Assembly (NCBI GenBank): GCA_022315425.1
Contig: JAIUPT010000014.1
Coordinates: forward strand, 434,001 to 498,000
Direction of reading: 5' to 3'
Source: Pseudevernia furfuracea
Taxonomy: Eukaryota; Ascomycota; Lecanoromycetes; Lecanorales; Parmeliaceae
DNA length: 64,000 nt
Shown piece by piece: positions 20,871 through 32,576 of this stretch. Numbering within the stretch: position 1 is the first letter of the stretch; each line of letters starts with the position of its first letter. The position numbers were made by a program, and so were the translations under genes. The notes beneath the pieces were generated by a model. It ran no database searches. It worked only from the letters and a program-made list of their open reading frames with translations, and had not been told where the DNA came from.

Positions 20871-22917
20871 TCACCGCTTCTTGACCTCCGTAGCCCATCC
20901 TTCGATCCCTTCTCCTTTGCTCCCAACCGGTATATTGAGGTTGACATGTTCCATTCCCTTGGTGTCTGCCAAAAATGGACTTGCGCTCATGCCTCCCGCA
21001 TTGGCCCTATCCACCGGCAACAAAGACAACATGGGAACCAAGAATTTGGCAATGCTTTCTGCCTCTTCTTTGCTGAAATGGTATTTCTCCTTCAATACGT
21101 CCGGCAATGCCCAGTGCCTCAGGCGGTGAATGTTGCGGAGTTCCCCCTTCCGAGAGAAAATCTCCTGAGACCATTTGCCGTTCATGTAAAGTTGACGCGG
21201 AAAGACACCGAGTAGCTCGATTATTTGGGCAATGTGGTCATCGTCTTTTCCATATTTAGTCCCAGATTGAGGGTCAAAGAGGTAATCCCCTGTGATTAGT
21301 TCGAAAACCTATGCCTGTCATTATACCGTACATTTGGCAGACAGCAAGTTGTCATACCATAGCAGACATACTCCAAACATCGGTACTTGCTCCCCATTTG
21401 GCGCCCAGGATGACTTCTGGAGAGCGGTATTGTCGGGTTTGGATATCATTTGTGAAGTGATGTCCGACCCAGCAAGCGTTTCCAAGGTCTGCTATCTTGA
21501 CCGATATGGTGTCCATAGCTCTTGCTATATCTTCTTGGCTTGTTTCCTTTGGAGAGGCAGATTTGTTTAGGGAAATACCGGATATGGTTTGGGAAAGGTT
21601 TTCACTGGATATTTTGTCAGCTCGGTTAAATCGTACGGAGGAAGGAGTGTACACTCACGCAGTCTTTTCTTGGTGTTTCTGGTCATCATCGGTGCTGTTG
21701 GAAGGAGTAGGATCTGCAAGGCCAAGCATCTCTCGCATCGATTTGGGAGGTGTGGTGGACGCTACAGCACCGCTCGTTACAAAGCCGTTCTCATGAGTAG
21801 CCGAACCATGAATTGGAGAAATACCTGGACTCTCGCTCATCATCTGGTTCAAGCTACTGTGTGATCCTGCCATGCCACTCGGGAATCGCAGGTTTTCCAA
21901 ATTGCTGAAACTCGCATTGAGGGGACTCGGAAGAGGTTGACTGCCTGTGATGAGAGTCCTTCTTCTTCGGCGACCATTGCGGTTGTCTTCCTTGTCGTCT
22001 GGTGTTGACTCGCCTTTCACAAAAGTCTTGACTATCTGTTCCACATCACCAATCTCGATCAGAACGTTCTCGGGCTTCAAGTCTGTGTGGATAATCCCGC
22101 ATTCGCGATGAATATAGTCCAAGCCCAGCAAGACTTGCTTTGTAATTTGCTTGACAAGGGGCATGGGGATGCCTCGGTGATTCCATCGCTTGATCAGACC
22201 CAGCAAGTTCTCTCCTAAAACCTCGAATACCATGCATACATGGGTCCCATTTGGCCCTTTGTGCTCGAATGAATCCAAGAGACTGACGACATGCCTCTTC
22301 CCAGGATGATTTGGATTCGCTTGCACAATCTTATTGAGCAGTTTGATTTCGTCAACAGCGGTTTCGGTGTAGTGAGCTGCTGACCGGACAACTTTTAATG
22401 CGACATGCCTTCCAGTCTCGGTATCACGAGATAGCCAGACAGTTGAAAAGTGACCCCATCCGAGTTTCCGTGTAATAATGTATCTTCCGTCCTTGAATGT
22501 TTCGCCAACGCTCACAGGATGGTAACCGCCTTTACAATAGTCTTCCGCATCTTCTTCTTCGGCTGTGATTTCTGTAGCATCATCACGGGAGGACGATGAT
22601 GATGATGAGTGACTTAGCTGGGGCTTGAGGTGAGACAATGGCGAGGCAGTACTGTTTGCACTGCAGGTCAAAGATTAGCGCTGGACGAAAATGGGCATAA
22701 CGGCGCCTTTGTCGCTTGCTGACCTCGAGCTATTCATATTGGTAGTGCTTTGCGGACTGGCGTTTGCGTTTTGTTGATCCTCTGTTGTGATGATTGGCTT
22801 CAGATCTCCGCCTTTCCTCCTCTTCTTTCCTCCGTTACCATTTGCAGCATTATTTGCAGCAGTCACTGCTTGCTTCGCTTTGCTGATGGCGGCCTTCTTG
22901 ATGTCACTGCCATTCAT
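20871..22917 (-). CDS. SKY1: SR-protein-specific serine/threonine kinase (SRPK; Sky1/Dsk1 family)
   Basis: Phosphorylates Arg-Ser dipeptides of SR-like proteins, controlling their nuclear import and mRNA export or splicing roles. Four exons, 22917-22724, 22660-21659, 21604-21358 and 21308-20871, give 626 residues. The N-terminal extension is Lys/Ala-rich. The kinase starts at GGYHPVSVGETFKDGRYIITRKLGWGHFSTVW (Gly loop); then VALKVV (catalytic Lys), HTDLKPENV (catalytic loop), an SRPK-type spacer of roughly 140 residues rich in Ser, Arg, Asn and Pro that carries an intron, KIADLGNACW (DLG magnesium motif), TRQYRSPEVILG and the lobe ending HWALPDVLKEKYHF and PMLSLLPVDRANAGGM. The DLG and spacer are diagnostic. 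The N-terminal start could lie further upstream if a leader exon exists. Confidence 0.93.
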
Positions 22918-25195
22918 TATATGTCGGTGGGGTAATGGTGGTAGGCAGTGAAGGAGTGTTTATTGTTGCGCGCTTATCTGGTCCAAAGCTATCACAATGG
23001 CAACATGTTAACAACAGGCCACGAATGTGCAGCTCCCCTGATACTTGCATTGAGTGTACGAGCGATTTGCTCTTGAACGGCTGGCACTGCACAGAGCTAA
23101 GCTCGTTGATTAGGGCCCAGAGTGTGTAGCCGCGGCTTTGTTGACCCTTCTGACAAGGTTGTTGAGAAGGGTGGTAAGGTAGGAAACGTAGATGAAGGAG
23201 TGAAGAATCGAATGACTATGCCCTAATGCTGCGCTGCCCAGCAAAGAGAGCTATTGCCTAATGCCTATGTACCTAGACCGAAGTAGCAGATCAAAGTGCG
23301 TCGATGGGGGCACCATGGGGCGTTTGCGGATCCGCCACTACGACATTTGCACTAACGCAAGCAGGCCTAGCATAATCTGTACACTATAGTACCTTAAGGT
23401 AGACTTCCCAGATACTTTACTTCACCATTCAAAGCTTCCCCGACATATTCAAAAATGCATCATCAGCATCTCTGCGCAAGCAACAGTATCTCTATTTCTA
23501 CAACCCCCCAGAATCCAATGTGCATAGCCTCTTTCCAAATTTCTCCTCAATCTCTATGCAGTCAGCGCCTCCCTCTTTGTAAGTAGATGCTAGTAGCTAA
23601 TCTACATCTGTTGGTACTGGGCTTCAGTTACATTGTCAGTGATACTGGCGGTCTTGAGCTTTGGGCGATTTCCGATTTCCGTGTCATGACCATGAGTCAC
23701 AAGCCCAACAACTGGTCATTGGCTGCTAATTTGTACCAGCGATTCAAGCAGAGTACTTAGCAAGCCGAACATTCTTCTTACCCAAAGATTTTTGCGATCT
23801 TTCTAGGAACACTATTCTCACAACTGGCGATGCGCTTGACGCTTTTCGGCATTGGGTGATTGAGGGGCCACATTGAGCCTTGGATCATGTCTGGAGGGTA
23901 CGGAGTACACTCTCCCAAGACATGTCTCAAGACTCAAAACTTCATCCAAAAGAGGAGATATGGTGGCCAAGACACGTACAGGAGACAACTGCGTCAGGTG
24001 CCATTAAAGCCTGGATATCGGTTTGGGTAGACTTGGTCGACAGCAATCTCAGGACTGTAGCAATTCCCGCAGGCACGTTGGAGCCTCCACCACCTCCGTG
24101 ACTTGGTGTTTCTTGATGGACTTAAGATAGAACCCTAGGTCAAATCTGCGCATTTGGTAGACAGTCCGCCGCTCACGGATTGCACAGCCTGTGATCATAG
24201 GGTGGGCCAACGCATGGAATGTAGAAAGGCTAAAGCTACGTGGTACAAGTACACTCTTAGGAAGATACTCCCCAGGCCGAAATTGCACACTCTTCCCGTA
24301 CTGCGCAATGTAGATACATGCGTCGACAGATACAAAGTAGTCCGTAAGCTAACAATTGTACTACGAAAGACACAGCAAAATAAAGCTTGCATTGTGCAAT
24401 TTTTCCGACGAAACAAGGCAATTGAGAGACACAGATGTTGAATTTTCCGAACACTTTCGCCCTTGCCAAAAACATAGAATAGACTAAACACCATACTCGA
24501 GGGAAAAAACTTCCACAGCGCGCAAATCGAAGTCAAAATATCCTTCGACTGGCACCAACATTTGCTTGCAAATACTTGAAATTGGTCCCAGCATTAGGTA
24601 AGTTGGGAGTTTCCGGGATCAAACTTCGGAGATGTCTCTTAATTGAATAGGCTTTCGAGGAGGGTGTAATATTCTTGAGTAAAAGCCTATTGCCGATCAG
24701 TCAGGGTACTTGATAAAAACAGAATGACCCATACGCTGCTACTCCAATTGTCACGCTGGAAACCTCGAATTCGAAGGTGAGTTGGTAGCGAAGTGGTGAA
24801 ATCATGAGCGAGGAGAAAGTCTCACAAGGACGCGGGGGTCAGACATTCCAGATGACATCTAAGAACGGAGGCCTTAGTTGATGAAGAGGCTTTGATCTTG
24901 CCAATGTTGGTCTTCGAGGCGGGATGAGCTGGTTTGGAACAGAAGCAGTACCGACCAGAACGTCAAAAAGATATGCTTTTGTTGCCCATCTCGTGTGTAG
25001 TCCTACTATGCCACGGCCGTTGCCTGCGACTATCGTGAACACTATATCCTAATGCTACCAAAAGAGTGGGCATTCGTCTCAATTCCGAAGGCACCTTAAG
25101 TATCTTAGCGTACTGTGCTCCTTGCGCACATACAAAGCAAAATGCGCTTCCGAGGTTGCTTGACGTTTCTCGCGTGAATGCTCCTCGTTATGCTA
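22918..25195. other. 2.3-kb gene-poor region
   Basis: Between the SRPK gene (5' end at 22917) and the TmpA-like gene (3' end at 25196), both on the minus strand. It holds the SRPK promoter and the TmpA-like 3' region. Open frames of up to 113 codons at 23880-25042 on both strands overlap each other and show no domain, signal or splice partner. No convincing repeat or RNA gene was seen. Confidence 0.55.
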
Positions 25196-26911
25196 CTACG
25201 AATCCCAGATTGGTCCATAAGCTGGTATACCTCTGCTTTCCAAGCCATATACGAGCTTTGACGTCAGATAAGGATTCGAGATAATGAAAACACTCTCAGC
25301 CTTTGTCTCCAGATAGAGATGATAGGTCAATGCCACCACATCCGGGCGCCCGGTAGCCCGTGTATCGATGATCATGGCCTCGGGATCCGCTTTTGTGACT
25401 GCGCGCATGACATCCTCCCCGTATGTATGAACCGGATTGGGGGTAGACCACAATAAGCGGCAGGGCATTGGGTGGGAGGTCAGAAAGGACAGGCATGGAC
25501 CGATTCCCGAGCCCGTCGCCACGAGCACTATCCGTCTGAATACGGTAGCCATACGCAGGACGCCGGTAACAGGAATTCCACGAATCCAATAAGAATGTGC
25601 CGGCTCCATAATCTGCTTTTTCGTCCAATCTCCATTATCAGATACAATGAGGGAAAATGATGAGCCGTCAGCATCCGGGATGGTTGCAAAGGCATGCCAT
25701 TCCTTCATCGGATTGTGAGTGATGCGTAAACCAATGACATTGCCAATGTTCTTGTACGAGTACTTGAAGTGAATGCGGACCGCATGCTTGGACAAGACCT
25801 CTGGAAAGGCTTCGACTTTTCGGAGGCGTATCCACGGCAATATGATGAAAAAGGTGACGACGAGCAGGAACCAGAATGCTGGAGCTTGGACCACCAATGA
25901 TCCGAAAGAATCGGTCCCGGGAGTGTTTGACTCTGAGTGCAATACAAGGAGAATCTCGACCCAAAACAAAGCAACAGCAGCCCAGCCTCCGAAACGATGC
26001 ACAGCCTCGAACGTGTTGTGCGAAAATATCCGAAGCTTTGGAATCGCAAAGACGCAGAGTGCGAGGAACAGCGCCAGTAAGACGTAGGTGATGGCGATGA
26101 CCGCGGGCTCGTTGAGGTCTCCGTCGGCATACCTTTTGGTGACTAGTGCCGAGTATAAGATGAACCATGCCGTTGCAGAGACTGCACAACCGCTATGCAC
26201 GCCCCCGAAGTGGTACAACTTTGAAACCACACGGCGAAATCGTAAAGGCATCCAGAGAGGGGTCCAACAGAACAAGTTGTACAGGAAGTTGATAACATAT
26301 TCCTGCCTGATTAGGATCGCGCCCATAACGTTGGCTGCGACAGCGGTGGCTAGATTTCCCAGAGACGGGCCGAACGGGTGTGAGTGCCTGTGTAAAACTA
26401 CTTCGATAATGAAAGCGATCATGTTGCCTATGAATACAACGGAGAAGAGCCGCTGATACACTGCCAGAAGATTATAGCGTAAACCTCTCAATATCCTGCG
26501 ATCACGCTTGTCTGGCAGGTTTGGTAATTGATCTGGAGGATGAGCAATCTTGTATGATGCTGCTGTATCTGAACCCTTCCTTATCACAGGCAACGCATCT
26601 GACCTCTCATAGTTGTTTGCTCCAAGTTGTTGTTGGACTAGGACCGGGGCAACGACGCCTTTTTCCAGATCTTCAGACGAATTACTCGAACCAAATGATT
26701 GTTCAAAAGTTTGCTCGGTCGGGTACCCGAAATTGGTGGCTTTCTCGAGGGTGAGGTCTTCCAGCCGGAAAAACTCTTCTCTCGCAGTGTAGACAGAGGC
26801 GATAGACTCTGCCGGAGAACCCTGCGCGGTAGAGCCGTTGGCTGAATCGACATCGTGCAAGTCGGCGGATAGGGACGAAGGCTCTTGATCTCTTCTCCCG
26901 ATTTCAGGCAT
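25196..26911 (-). CDS. Polytopic membrane flavoprotein, TmpA-like (ferric-reductase-related)
   Basis: A 571-residue single-exon membrane protein. Residues 1-140 are hydrophilic and acidic. Six or so hydrophobic segments follow (LFSVVFIGNMIAFIIEVVLH, LATAVAANVMGAILI, CAVSATAWFILYSALV, AVIAITYVLLALFLALCVFAI, WAAVALFWVEILLVLH, FWFLLVVTFFIILPWI), then a ferredoxin-reductase-like soluble domain with VLVATGSGIGPCLSFL (the GxGxxP pyridine-nucleotide motif) and a C-terminal ESVFIISN strand. The layout resembles the Aspergillus plasma-membrane flavoprotein TmpA, a conidiation regulator, and the reductase-like half of TmpB/NRPS-like proteins, which I recall by family only. Heme-ligand spacing of true ferric reductases is not clear. 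The substrate is unknown. The ATG at 26911 is the first of the frame. Confidence 0.75.
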   Translation of the reverse strand: MPEIGRRDQEPSSLSADLHDVDSANGSTAQGSPAESIASVYTAREEFFRLEDLTLEKATNFGYPTEQTFEQSFGSSNSSEDLEKGVVAPVLVQQQLGANNYERSDALPVIRKGSDTAASYKIAHPPDQLPNLPDKRDRRILRGLRYNLLAVYQRLFSVVFIGNMIAFIIEVVLHRHSHPFGPSLGNLATAVAANVMGAILIRQEYVINFLYNLFCWTPLWMPLRFRRVVSKLYHFGGVHSGCAVSATAWFILYSALVTKRYADGDLNEPAVIAITYVLLALFLALCVFAIPKLRIFSHNTFEAVHRFGGWAAVALFWVEILLVLHSESNTPGTDSFGSLVVQAPAFWFLLVVTFFIILPWIRLRKVEAFPEVLSKHAVRIHFKYSYKNIGNVIGLRITHNPMKEWHAFATIPDADGSSFSLIVSDNGDWTKKQIMEPAHSYWIRGIPVTGVLRMATVFRRIVLVATGSGIGPCLSFLTSHPMPCRLLWSTPNPVHTYGEDVMRAVTKADPEAMIIDTRATGRPDVVALTYHLYLETKAESVFIISNPYLTSKLVYGLESRGIPAYGPIWDS

Positions 26912-27630
26912 TTTGTCCGCTCGCTATCATGTAGGAGATGAGGCAAAGAACCCAGATGTACAAGTCCGAGGAGCTTTGCGTGAGAATATATTCTTAGAAA
27001 AAGAGAGTCTCGCTGTTGCAGGATTCAGCCGGTATGTATGAAGGGGGTGGCACGCATCAGAAAGTCGAAAGCGAATGAAAGCGGTTGTCGGTGGTATAGA
27101 CTTGGCCACTGGGTTACGTATGCCCAGCTCATGGCAGCGAAATCTAGTCACGCGAAAGCATAAGGTAGTAGCAGCGAAAGATACCGCAAGGTCTCGTGTC
27201 ATTCAGCTAGCAGCGGCACATGAGGCGAAGACAGAGACTATTGGAATAAAGGTAGTAGAAAGGACGGCTTCTTCGGGGTGATAGCTGAAAAGACAATGGC
27301 GCTGAGGAAAGATGAGGAAGGTCGTTGATGGGAAGGATGGAAGAGAGGAAGGCACGCTAAGAGATGCACTATTCTTTCAAAGTTGCTCGGGCGCAAATCA
27401 TTGTGATGGACTTGAGCGGCTTCAGCACAATAAATGATAATACCAAGCAAACAGGTATGACGAAGTTCCGGGGCCAAGAGAGTGGTCGAGAGGACTGTCA
27501 TTACCACGAAAGGGAAGGTGGCATCGTTTGCAAGGTTGGCGGGCGAAATCAAGTAGACGAGGGGAATTTCAAGCGAATTGCCAAACATGACCGATGTCGA
27601 CACCGGGTCATGATTGTTCTTATTTTTTGC

Positions 27631-27662
27631 GTCTTTGTGTCTTTCCGTCTTTCCGTCTTTCC
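27631..27662. repeat. 8-bp tandem repeat (GTCTTTCC)n, four units
   Basis: GTCTTTGT followed by three exact copies of GTCTTTCC. It lies about 720 bp upstream of the minus-strand TmpA-like start codon. Confidence 0.8.
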
Positions 27663-29839
27663 ATCCCCGTTTTGGCTGCCTTTGCACTCCTTCCTTGGGT
27701 AATTCGTTCCTTTCTCATGTCTGAAACTTACCCCATTCAATACAATGTCACAAGAGGCAGAAAGCAACCTTGCCTCTTCTGGTGAACTGGCTTCGAGACC
27801 GACCTGGCCTCTTAGTCTCTGGGAAAGAGCGTGGCGCGCGGCGACCCACAACAGTGGTGGTGGGTAAAATATCTGTCTTTAGAAGACCCTGCATTATCTA
27901 CCCATATGCAAGGCTTAACGGCGCCTCATGTGGCTGCCTAGATGTACTGTCTCGGTGCCTGGACCACCTTTGAATCATTGTTCTGGGGACAAGAGCGGCA
28001 CTTGATACAAACAAGTGTTCGCATTCCTCGATGCCGGGACCGAGGTTAAAAATGGCCGAACTCGCTCTCCACACCATGAAGGATCTGACACCCATTCACG
28101 CACGAGAAGGATCACGGCAAGGTGATCGTTAGCAAACACACCATGTCGTCACTAGGTCCAGCCTGTGTGGAGAGCATTCTTCATTTCTCCATGGCACGGC
28201 GAAAGGAATCAGCGCACGCTTTTGTCTTGATTCTGCCCCCAGTCTATTAATGATTTTGCTGAACCCACCTAAATCTTATCAAGGGGGTTATGCGCACTTG
28301 GCCCAGGTTAGCTGTGTATCATACGAGTAGATGCGATGCTCTCTCCTAATTTTCTGGGGAAATGATGATTCGAATGACGTTGAAACGCGTGTACTGCTGG
28401 ATATGGATCTGACTCAGACGCCCTCGGTCGAGGACGAACGAATCCCCAGATCCCGATCTTATTGTGGCTGCATCTGGCCTCCAATGAAGTAGTAGCTCAA
28501 ATTCGCAGAAAGTCGGCCGAGGGGTGTTGCAGGCTTGGCGTTCCTGGGTTCGTTGGGATGCATCATCAATTTGAGGACTAGTCGGAACAGCGGAACAAGC
28601 ACAGGATGTAGTAGTGCCTTCACCCCATGCAGTCTGGCCCACCCACAAGTCGAAGTGGGGTACATATCTGGGTTCTGAGGCGTCTCTCACACCCATAAGT
28701 CAAATGATTCATGACCGTGTCTTCTCTTTCATCTCTTGCACACGAATCCTCCGTGTCGGGCAATCCCAAGGACCATTGACCGAAAAGGCGTAATCAGTAA
28801 TCACGTGAGTATCTGTAGTTGTGGTCATTTCCGCGGAAGATTGCCTATCGAGTCTCTGTTAGGGTGTTCAGCATCCGAGGAAGATACTGTAGGAATGATA
28901 CAATCCATGTCAAAGACGCCCCACGCGAGTGCGCACCCAATTCTCATGATGAAGCGTTGTACCTGGATTCGAATTTGACCCGAGCGACTTTCTCAAGAAT
29001 TTGTTTTACAGTCAGCCTTCTCGCTTTAGTGCAGCCATAGATTGTCTGTTTCTTCGCTCAGCATCTTGAGGAGTAAGGAAGAAAGGGTACTAGGTGACAG
29101 AATGAAGGTTCATGTTGTGCGACGCCGGGCAATGATGCACACCTTTCGAAAGACACACATGTCACAAAGTTTTGCGACAAGGTGTAGTCCAGATGTCTAG
29201 AGCACTTGTATCATTAACGGTGGGAGGGAAGGTGGTCAGCTAAGATGGATTTCGAGGGTTCTGAAATGGTGTGCAGAGCATGAGAATCCACCTCCCCAAA
29301 GAACCCAAAAAGAAAGATCTCATGCAAAACTTTCGATGAAGGTGTCAAGGTGGCGGTCGTTGGAAAAAGCATACAAGACAGCTTGTTTTGACGCTTTAAT
29401 AGCGCCAGCTTCAGCTCTTCCTTGGGCTTATTTAAGTGTCCGGCAGCGACGCCTAAAGATAAGCCTCCGAAGCACAATTCCGTCAGACTGTATCACTGCG
29501 GGTTGTGTAGCAAAAGCTTCTCTCTCGTCTGCAATTCGATACCCGTCATCATGAGAGAAAGAGTCTAAAGCGCACAGTGCGCATGAGTCTAATTAGCTCT
29601 TGTGATGCAGTGTCCTCCTTACAACATTGAAGTCCTCGGAATGAAGACAATATAATCACAAAGTACGAGGTTTATGCTCCATTAAACTGCCTTTCTGTTG
29701 GGAGACCTTTGGCTTGTTACCTCTGGGTGCACTAAAGTTGGAACAAGTTATTCCTTCTTGCGACAAAAGTATTCCGCTACGATTATAGTGCCCACTGCCC
29801 AGGACTGCCACTTGCCTAGCAGCATGCCTGCGAGCCTGC

Positions 29840-30066
29840 CACCCGGGTGCCAGAAATACCTGCACACCCCGAAATCTGCAACATCACCACAACTTGCCAA
29901 CGACAGGTTTTGATGAGATACTTTGACGACAAAACTTGATGAGAATAGCAAGTTGAACAAAACTCGTCGCTAACACTAAAATGCTAGAAGTCTTTTGAAG
30001 AAGTTGTCCAAGTTGACAAGGTGTGAGAATTGCTTGGCGTGTGCAGGTATTTCTGGCACCCGGGTG
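29840..30066. mobile_element. MITE-like non-autonomous DNA element, 227 bp, 28-bp perfect TIRs
   Basis: Positions 29840-29867 and 30039-30066 are exact reverse complements of each other (28 of 28 bases). Each terminus begins with the self-complementary decamer CACCCGGGTG. Immediately outside, CCTGC occurs on both sides (29835-29839 and 30067-30071) in direct orientation, a candidate 5-bp target-site duplication. The 171-bp interior has no coding capacity but repeats AACTTG/CAAGTT words in both orientations, as in subterminal repeats of DNA transposons. The superfamily is not assignable from this copy alone; a 5-bp duplication does not fit hAT or PIF-Harbinger. It sits about 400 bp upstream of the F-box gene at 30461. 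Confidence 0.8.
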
Positions 30067-30460
30067 CCTGCCTCGTCGACGTTGTTATGCCAACGTAGCG
30101 CTTTTTTAAATCTGTAGACCCTTCTACTTTTGGCTAGAAGCGTGTGATTAACTAAAACTCATACCGGTCTCCCAGTGATGCTGAAGCCTACTCATTATAG
30201 CCAATTTCCATCTGAAAACGACGAGGATTTAGTGTTATGTCTCAGCAGTGTTAACACAGAGTACTCAAGCAGTGGCTCGAGTGGGTACTAGAAGTATCTA
30301 GGGCTGAATCGGTGTCACGAACAAGGCGCGCCTAAAAAATTTCCCTTCACTCTTCACTGGAGCAATCATTAATATAGTATTCAATTAACCATGGGACCTC
30401 ACTTTTCTGATCTTTGCTCCGCCGTTTAAGCTGTTTCACAGTCTTAACAACGTAACGACA

Positions 30461-32576
30461 ATGGTTCCTCCCGGTGATAGTGCTTCCTCTCCTTCATGGC
30501 CAGAGACGAGGTTCGAGGTCAACCAGGACTCCGCGTTTCTACGATTACCAAATGAGCTGCTACAAATAATCACGAAGCACATGGATGCGGGAACATTCTT
30601 TGCATCCCTCCTAACATCCAAACGATTGCTCGAGGTAGCATTATCAAGACCACTTCTTTTCCATCATCTAAACCGCATACCTGGGCTCACCCTTGGACTC
30701 ACAGACCTTCCCACGCCTGATCTATTACTTTTTTTCAGACGACGTGCGGCACAGAGTGGTTGCGCAGCTGGGGCGCTCGCCAATATTACTAAGTATGCTC
30801 ATCGCCCTGGGATGGGCATTGCGCAATTCATTCCTTCGGATCCGTCTCAACCTGGCTACTCGTCTCAACTGGTAACGACTCAATGGGACGGTGTACTACA
30901 GATCTACGACCTGGCTGAGGACCACGTACGGCGCAGAGTCGAGCTTCACATAAGACCTGAGGGGGGCTGCTCAAGTACCAGGGTCGAGATCATCAAAGTG
31001 TCCTTCTCACCCAGCAGTCGAGACTTAGCCGTCCTATACCGGCAAAGGGAACATTCACGAAATGCGTATCCTCCCCCAAAAAGCGAGGTTTACAGGCTAG
31101 TCACCTTTCACCGTTGTTTTGCAAAGACTCTGGGCTATTTCTACGACTCTTTTTTGCAGGAGACGCGAGATATAGAAAAACCGGAAGACCAAGAAGCTGT
31201 TGGCCTAGCTCTTGCATCGAACGGTAATGCGTGTATTGTTTGGAAAAGTCCTGATAGGCTCAACAAAACCAAAATATGCCTTGTCGGTCGGAATGAGAAG
31301 ATCATGGTATGTATTGATTCCTCCTTCAATGAAACCGTCGTTTGGATCAGAAGATATGTTTCATGAACCAAGGGCTCGTTTCCCCTATGAGAATTTGCGA
31401 AAGGCCAAGTTGTTCGCCGTAATGAAGTTGTGCTGACTTGAAGTATTAGGAAGAATCTAAATATGGTCAGTAACTTTTTTCCTTGTAAATTGTGGCTTAT
31501 CTTCATTTTACCTCGTTCCGTCTCACACTACTGAGATCAACCGTGAAGCTCTTGAAAGTATCCACTTGCATTGAACACTGAACACACCCACCGTCCATTG
31601 AGACTGCTATTCTTGTCTCACGTTGACTTGCCTATGTATTGAATTTGCTAGTGGGGAGACCCGAATACCAGTTCCATAGAAAGGAAGAGTCATTCTCAAG
31701 TCTTTTCGAAGATTTCGCTAATATTCAAACACGGTAGAATCGTCTCCCAACGTCTTGGAAATCCATGACCCTTCGGGCTTGCCTACCCATATGTACAAAG
31801 ACCGCTGGATATCGAACTGCCAATTCGTCGATGACGACAGCAGATTGAATTTCTACAAGGCGGGTGCCCCGGTCCATAGCTGGTATACGAGCTGCCCCAA
31901 TCCAGCCGACGAAGAGAGTGGACCAATTTTGCCCAACACAGCCTCGATAGATATTGAAAATGATGGCACACGTCAGGCATTTGAAGTTGGAATGCCGTAT
32001 TATGGCATCCATACCTACAGCGTCTTCGTGGACAGACATTCCATGCCTGTGTGTCAAATTTCCTATTTTGCTCTCGCTATGAGCAAGACCTTGAACCAAC
32101 ATGGCCAGCCAGATGTATTTATTGTGCACGCAGATTCCTATTCGTCTGTGGGTTCCTGCGATCACAATATACACCTCGACAAGGGTCGAATTAGCTCCCT
32201 TTTGTGGACGACATCAGTTCTTCTGGCAGGGTTCAAACAATGCCCAAGCTCCCTAGGTACCATCGTTGCAATTTCCCCTGGTGGTACACGCATTGCGGCA
32301 GCGGATTGGTCTCGTGTACTGATTTGGTCGATGAACCCTAGAATGCTCCACCAGGGAGAGTTACAGCATTACTTCCCGGCCCGAGATTACAACATGAGAA
32401 AGGGCATCGGCCGGTTGAGGCCTACTATGCTATCCTCGGAAGGAGTGATATACAAGATGTTATGGACGAATGAAACGCAACTCTACGCTACAACAGATCA
32501 AGGACTTGCAGAATGGGACATTGGGCCCATGAGCGAAGGAAGAAGAGAAATTTTGTCGTTGGCATACGATGCTTGA
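30461..32576 (+). CDS. F-box protein, probable SCF adaptor, multi-exon
   Basis: The N-terminus carries a clear F-box, AFLRLPNELLQIITKHMDAGTFFASLLTSKRLLEVALSRP (residues about 25-65), which would bind Skp1. The rest has beta-rich stretches (VTTQWDGVLQIYDLAEDH, IIKVSFSPSSRDLAVLYR, GTIVAISPGGTRIAAADWSRVLIWSM) like a divergent WD40/propeller. The preferred model has three exons, 30461-31306, a 16-nt microexon 31450-31465, and 31738-32576, giving 566 residues; introns 1 and 2 end in GCTGAC...TATTAG and GCTAAT...GGTAG. The middle is uncertain: 31653-31733 is also open and protein-like (RPEYQFHRKEE, SLFEDF) but I could not join it in frame to both sides with good sites. The 3' exon ends ...LSLAYDA. 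Confidence 0.7.

Larger units (their letters stand above)
26912..30460. other. 3.5-kb gene-poor region containing a MITE-like element
   Basis: The longest gap of the window. Visible contents are an 8-bp tandem repeat at 27631-27662 and the inverted-repeat element at 29840-30066. The longest frames (27238-27687 minus, 149 codons; 27364-27702 plus, 112 codons; 28346-28696 minus, 116 codons) overlap one another or have no domain and no splice logic. The TmpA-like promoter is at its left end and the F-box gene promoter at its right. Confidence 0.6.

Noticed and set aside
24839..25042. Minus-strand frame MFTIVAGNGRGIVG...
   Set aside because: 67 codons without domain, just past the 3' end of the TmpA-like gene; no acceptor joins it to that gene, whose own stop gives a natural ferredoxin-reductase end.
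27238..27687. Minus-strand 149-codon open frame and overlapping plus-strand frame 27364-27702
   Set aside because: They overlap on opposite strands, include the GTCTTTCC repeat, and lie in the upstream region of the TmpA-like gene; no domain.
28346..28696. Minus-strand 116-codon open frame in the gene-poor region
   Set aside because: No domain, no neighbours in frame, no splice logic; consistent with chance in non-coding DNA.
28930..29000. Possible tRNA T-arm (GGATTCGAATTTG-like)
   Set aside because: No matching acceptor stem, D-arm or anticodon arm could be folded around it; no tRNA was found elsewhere either.
26912..30460. RIP-degraded transposon island
   Set aside because: Base composition looks similar to neighbouring intergenic DNA and I do not see the extreme AT richness or TpA excess expected of RIP; the MITE keeps perfect TIRs.
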